Assembly: GCA_958295665.1 (NCBI GenBank)
Contig: OY282559.1
Span: 261,708,245-261,772,244, forward strand
Source of the DNA: Tipula vernalis
Taxonomy: Eukaryota; Arthropoda; Insecta; Diptera; Tipulidae
Length of the DNA: 64,000 nt
Direction: 5' to 3'
Below the pieces are notes generated by a model. The model saw only the letters and a list, made by a program, of their open reading frames with translations. It did not search any database and was not told the DNA's origin. The position numbers and the translations under genes were made by a program. This document shows, in pieces, positions 60,600 to 64,000 of this stretch. Numbering within the stretch: the stretch's first letter is position 1; each line of letters begins with the position of its first letter.

Positions 60600-61170
60600 A
60601 AACCCGACTCACCTTCATACCATAATACCAACGAACAATCATCCCAGCACACGTACCGTCATACCATCATAACCGTAAACAATCATTCCATCATCATACC
60701 ATTATTCCATTACACCATCATATCATCATGAGACTACACCATTAAACAATCATACCCTCCCACCATGATCTTACCATCAAAGCACGACACCTTCGTACCA
60801 TCTTAACATAGTAACATTGTACCATAATACCATCATACCATCATATAATCATACCAATATACCATCATACCATCATACCACCATACCATCATACCGTCAT
60901 ATAATCATACTGTTAGGCCATAATCATGCCATCATACTCTCAGGCCATGATACAACCGTCATACCATTATACTGTCATACCACCATACCCTCATACTATT
61001 TTATACCATCATACTAGAATAAATACCGTCTTACCATCATATGTTGTATCATATATACAATCATACCGTCACACCATCATACCATAGTCCCAATTCATCA
61101 TACCACTATATCATCATAACATCATACAATCGTACCATCATATATACCAATACATAAAATTCCATTAAAA
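60600..61170. repeat. 8-bp microsatellite-derived array (ATACCATC)n, diverged
   Basis: Long imperfect repetition of TACCATCA/TACCACCA/TAATCATA words. The best tract is at about 60825-60910. Open frames across it are artefacts. Confidence 0.85.
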
Positions 61171-61179
61171 TACGTTAAA

Positions 61180-61525
61180 AAATGGACAAGTTCTGTCCTA
61201 ACTGGCTATATTCCAGAACAGCATTCAAAAATTATTTTAGGATCACATTTCCAACGCACACGCCAAGAAATAGACAAGTTTCCTCATACTTGGCCATATT
61301 CCAGAACTTCATCCACAAATCATTTTAGAATCCCATTTCCAACGCATATGTCAAATTACATTTGATTACGGTTGAGAGATAGGCAAGTTCCCTTATACTT
61401 GAACGTATTCCAGAACCTCATCCAAAAATCATTTTAGAATCCCATTTCCATCGCGGATGTCAAGTTTCACAAAAAAACCGTTAAGAAAAAGATAAGTTCC
61501 ATCCTAATTGGCCATTCATATAATT
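61180..61525 (-). repeat. 118-bp minisatellite family, inverted copy
   Basis: About three units read on the minus strand GATGGAAATGGGATTCTAAA, ATGATTTTTGGATGAGGTTC, TGGAATACG. This is the same family as 22575-23275 on the plus strand. Confidence 0.8.
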
Positions 61526-61664
61526 TGCTAAAGGTTCAATTTGAGGTTCTAGATATTAACAGTGATCTTTTCTAAGTCTTAAACAATATTTGTGTACAGC
61601 ATGGTTCAAATCGGTCAAGGTGTGTGGATTTGTTTAAAAATCATACACATATGCTGTACAAACA

Positions 61665-61810
61665 TACAAACAATCCAACTCCAACTCAACCAAAATTCAA
61701 CTCGCAAACAAGCCCCCATTCTTAATCCAATCCCAACTCAACTCCAACTCAACTTCAATTCAGCCCGCAAATTGACCCCTAACTTAACCTACAACTCAAT
61801 GACCAACTAA
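61665..61810. repeat. CAACTC-rich low-complexity tract
   Basis: Imperfect CCAACTC/CAACTCAA repetition; the open frame across it is an artefact. Confidence 0.6.
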
Positions 61811-62114
61811 ATATTCAAACCAGCATATATAAAAAATTGGTAAATATCTCTATAACCAGGTATTTTGGGTGAATTCTTATGGCAGGTACCCGATCCCCTT
61901 GACGTACAGGTTCCAAAAGCTTTTCAAATTTCCGTCTAGACCATAGAAACAGATTGGCAGACATTACAGACATCCAGATGTTCAGACAGACAGACGGAAA
62001 TTTTTTTTTTTTGCTTTTTTAGACTCAGGAACTTTTGAAACCTCGAGAACCAAATTTTTTGTCATTTTTGTCCGGATTTTAATCGTTGGTCTTTTTAGAC
62101 TGAAGCAAATTGTC

Positions 62115-63277
62115 AGAAAAATTTTCACGAGAAGAATTAAACGATCTTATTCGGGACTTGGAACTACCAAAAGATGGTGCAGAGTTTCTGGCGTCTGCAT
62201 TAAACAATAAAAATTTACTTCAAAAGGGAACACAAGTATCATTTTATCAAAATAGAGATGAAAATTTTAGATAATTTTTCTTTCGTGATAAAGACTTTTC
62301 ATTAGTATACATACTGTAATAACATTAAGGGTCTGATCGATAAATTGAAGCCTGATATTTACAAAGATGAAGAGTGGAGATTTTTTATTGATTCAAATAA
62401 AAGGAGTATCAAGGCATTTTTACTTCACAACACAAACGTTTGCACACCAATTCCAATAGCATATTCGACCGTGATGGAAGAAAAATATCATAATATAAAG
62501 ATTCTTCTTGAAAAAATAAAGTATGTTGAACACAATTGGGGGATTTGTGGAGATTTCAAAATCAACACAATAATATTATGCCAACAACCTGATCAAGTAG
62601 CCATGCTTTCTCTGTTTGTGGGATCAGATCAGTTAGTTTTCTTTTAATCCAGGCTCTCAAAATGTCATACAGAAGTCGTTGCTCGGCCCGAGAAAAATTC
62701 CGGTTCCTCCACTGCTCATAAAACTCGGACTTATGAAAAAGTTCGTTAAAGCATTAGATTAGGAAAACGAATCTTATAAATACTTCCGAAAAAAGTTTCC
62801 GAATAACTAAAAGAGGTAAAAGTATTCGATGATCCGTAGCATGTTTAGATATAAAAGTTTCATAAACAAGATCAAAATGAACAGCACTGAAAAATCAGCA
62901 TGGGACAGTTTTAAAAATGATAAAAGTCAAAATTATAAAACTTTGGTAACAGAGGTGGTAGAGAATTTGAGAAAATTGGGATGTACTAAAAGTCTCCAAC
63001 TACATATTCTAGATTCACATTTGGATTACTTTCCAAAGAATTTTGGAGATTTCAGCGAGGAACAAAGTGAATGATTTCACCAAGATATCAAAAAGATGGT
63101 AGGTATCAAATTAGGTGGGATGAGAACATGATAGCAGATTTTAGTTGGACAATATTACAAAGAGAAATACAACATCTAGGCAAAAAGCGTAGAAGAAAGC
63201 CATTGGCATTTGCACTGCCGGGGCACAGATCATTTGAAGAAAAAAGAATTCTGTATAATAGAAGACGAGATGATTAA
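62115..63277 (+). pseudogene. decayed repeat-encoded protein of a widespread arthropod family
   Basis: Plus-strand frames in order give LPKDGAEFLASAL-like LNDLIRDL at about 62135-62210, KPDIYKDEEWRFFIDSNKRS, LHNTNVCTPIPIAYSTVMEE, KYHNIKILLEKIKYVEHNWG and ICGDFKI (62345-62560), then ILDSHLDYFPKNFGDFSEEQ (about 63005-63065), FHQDIKKM, RWDENMIADFSW and RSFEEKR. I know this set (DEEWRLFIDSSK.., CGDFK.., HxDYFPxNxGxxSEEQ.., FHQDI.., ADxxW) from many uncharacterised, repetitive insect and cnidarian proteins that behave like mobile-element products. The enzymatic activity is unknown to me. Frame shifts near 62600 and 63090 and a TGA just before FHQDI (63071-63073) inactivate it. Confidence 0.65.
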
Positions 63278-63324
63278 GAGAATAAAAAATTAAGTTACTG
63301 GTCTTGAGGAGTTGGAGATTTTTT

Positions 63325-63585
63325 ATAAGTTTCTAACTTTACAATAAGGGGTTATGGGGACTCATAAGTTCATGTTATGGGATTAGGAGGATGTAAAACT
63401 CCATATCATGGGGATGTGGGGGTCAAAAATTTATATTATGGAGTCACAGGGGCTTACAAGTTGTTATCGGGTTATGGAAGTTTTCCAGTTCATATTATGG
63501 GGCTATGAAGGTTTCTAAGTTCATATTCTGGGATTGGGACGGCACTAAGTTCTATATCATGAGGTTGTGGAGGGTAAAAAGCGCC
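63325..63585 (+). repeat. minisatellite, unit about 30 bp, diverged
   Basis: About eight units of the form AAGTTCATATTATGGGGTTA then TGGGGGTT with many substitutions, for example at 63370, 63400, 63430, 63495 and 63515. Confidence 0.7.
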
Positions 63586-64000
63586 CATTAATGGGTTTTT
63601 CGTGATTTGTCGCTATTTCTAGCTATTTTTTGCGATTTATGCTAAATCTGTGCGTCTAGGAGTGATTCTGACACTGGATTCGAATTCAACGTCGCGAAAT
63701 ACATGAATAAAAGTAGGCCTTGTCAAAAGTACAGAGTACTTTTATTTTTTTGTGGGCCAGTGTTTATTTATCCGTCTACAGCAACCAAGAACTGATGAAC
63801 CACCGATTTTTTTGGCTCCACCGCGAGTAGAAATGAAGCACTTTGATAATCAGCTTCTGCGAGGCCAATCTTTCAAAAATTTTAGAATAACAAAGTTTTT
63901 GAATGCATTTATGTCAGTGTCCCTTATTTTTTATTTTTTGCCTGTGGCTGAAGCTGCTTTATTCTTATAAGATTTAAGAAACAAAGGGTTGAAAATCCAA
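63586..64000. other. right edge of the window, no gene recognised
   Basis: The open frame 63752-63970 has a hydrophobic end but no recognisable family. Confidence 0.45.

Noticed and set aside
60600..61170. Possible CRISPR-like regular array
   Set aside because: The period is 8 bases with no spacers, in eukaryotic sequence; it is a microsatellite.

Overview
The window is eukaryotic nuclear DNA, almost certainly from a brachyceran fly. The evidence is strong A+T bias, introns of 52-71 bp with GT..AG ends, an insect-type SLC17 transporter relic, and a repeat set typical of Diptera: BEL/Pao and LOA/R1-like retroelements, Tc1/mariner, piggyBac, Penelope-like sequence and many short inverted-repeat elements. 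A tephritid fruit fly is a reasonable guess, but nothing here proves the family. I see no intact, unquestionable host gene. The window reads as a heterochromatin-like or intergenic graveyard in which nearly every recognisable protein-coding stretch is a decayed mobile element or a broken copy of a host gene.

Layout. 1-4.4 kb: a minus-strand BEL/Pao retrotransposon that runs off the left edge. 6-6.6 kb: a decayed mariner transposase. 9.0-10.36 kb: a diverged ~125-bp tandem array that abuts host-gene debris at 10.37-12.76 kb. That debris is two overlapping fragments of the giant ubiquitin ligase BIRC6/Bruce (plus strand) and a rearranged fragment of the splicing factor SF3B1 (minus strand). 13.5-15.1 kb: small inverted-repeat elements. 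15.4-16.1 kb: a Penelope-like reverse-transcriptase relic. 19.1-19.4 kb: a candidate terminal exon pair of an unknown gene. 22.27-23.41 kb: a candidate non-autonomous Helitron-like element with an internal ~118-bp minisatellite; the same minisatellite returns inverted at 61.2-61.5 kb.

26.1-31.6 kb: two broken minus-strand LINEs. 32.1-32.5 kb: a tRNA-headed SINE. 35.1-36.5 kb: an SLC17-type transporter pseudogene with readable introns. 36.9-39.1 kb: an internally deleted mariner and a Tc1-like transposase relic. 39.5-48.9 kb: a segment bounded by two nearly identical ~470-bp inverted repeats that contain hairpins. Inside it lie a non-autonomous LTR element, a 625-bp foldback element, a LINE-like 3' tail, a dead piggyBac and a 574-bp inverted-repeat element.

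49.6-49.9 kb: a candidate two-exon small gene. 50-55.5 kb: A+T-rich, no gene recognised. 55.6-60.3 kb: a second minus-strand BEL/Pao element, with gag, protease, RT, RNase H and integrase all recognisable and all broken. 60.6-63.6 kb: simple and tandem repeats flanking a decayed plus-strand protein of a family that recurs in arthropod genomes. The genes do not form a working system. The best candidate for something new is the 9-12.8 kb block, where fragments of two unrelated essential genes (one retaining an intron) sit side by side next to a tandem array, suggesting DNA-level capture or patchwork duplication.
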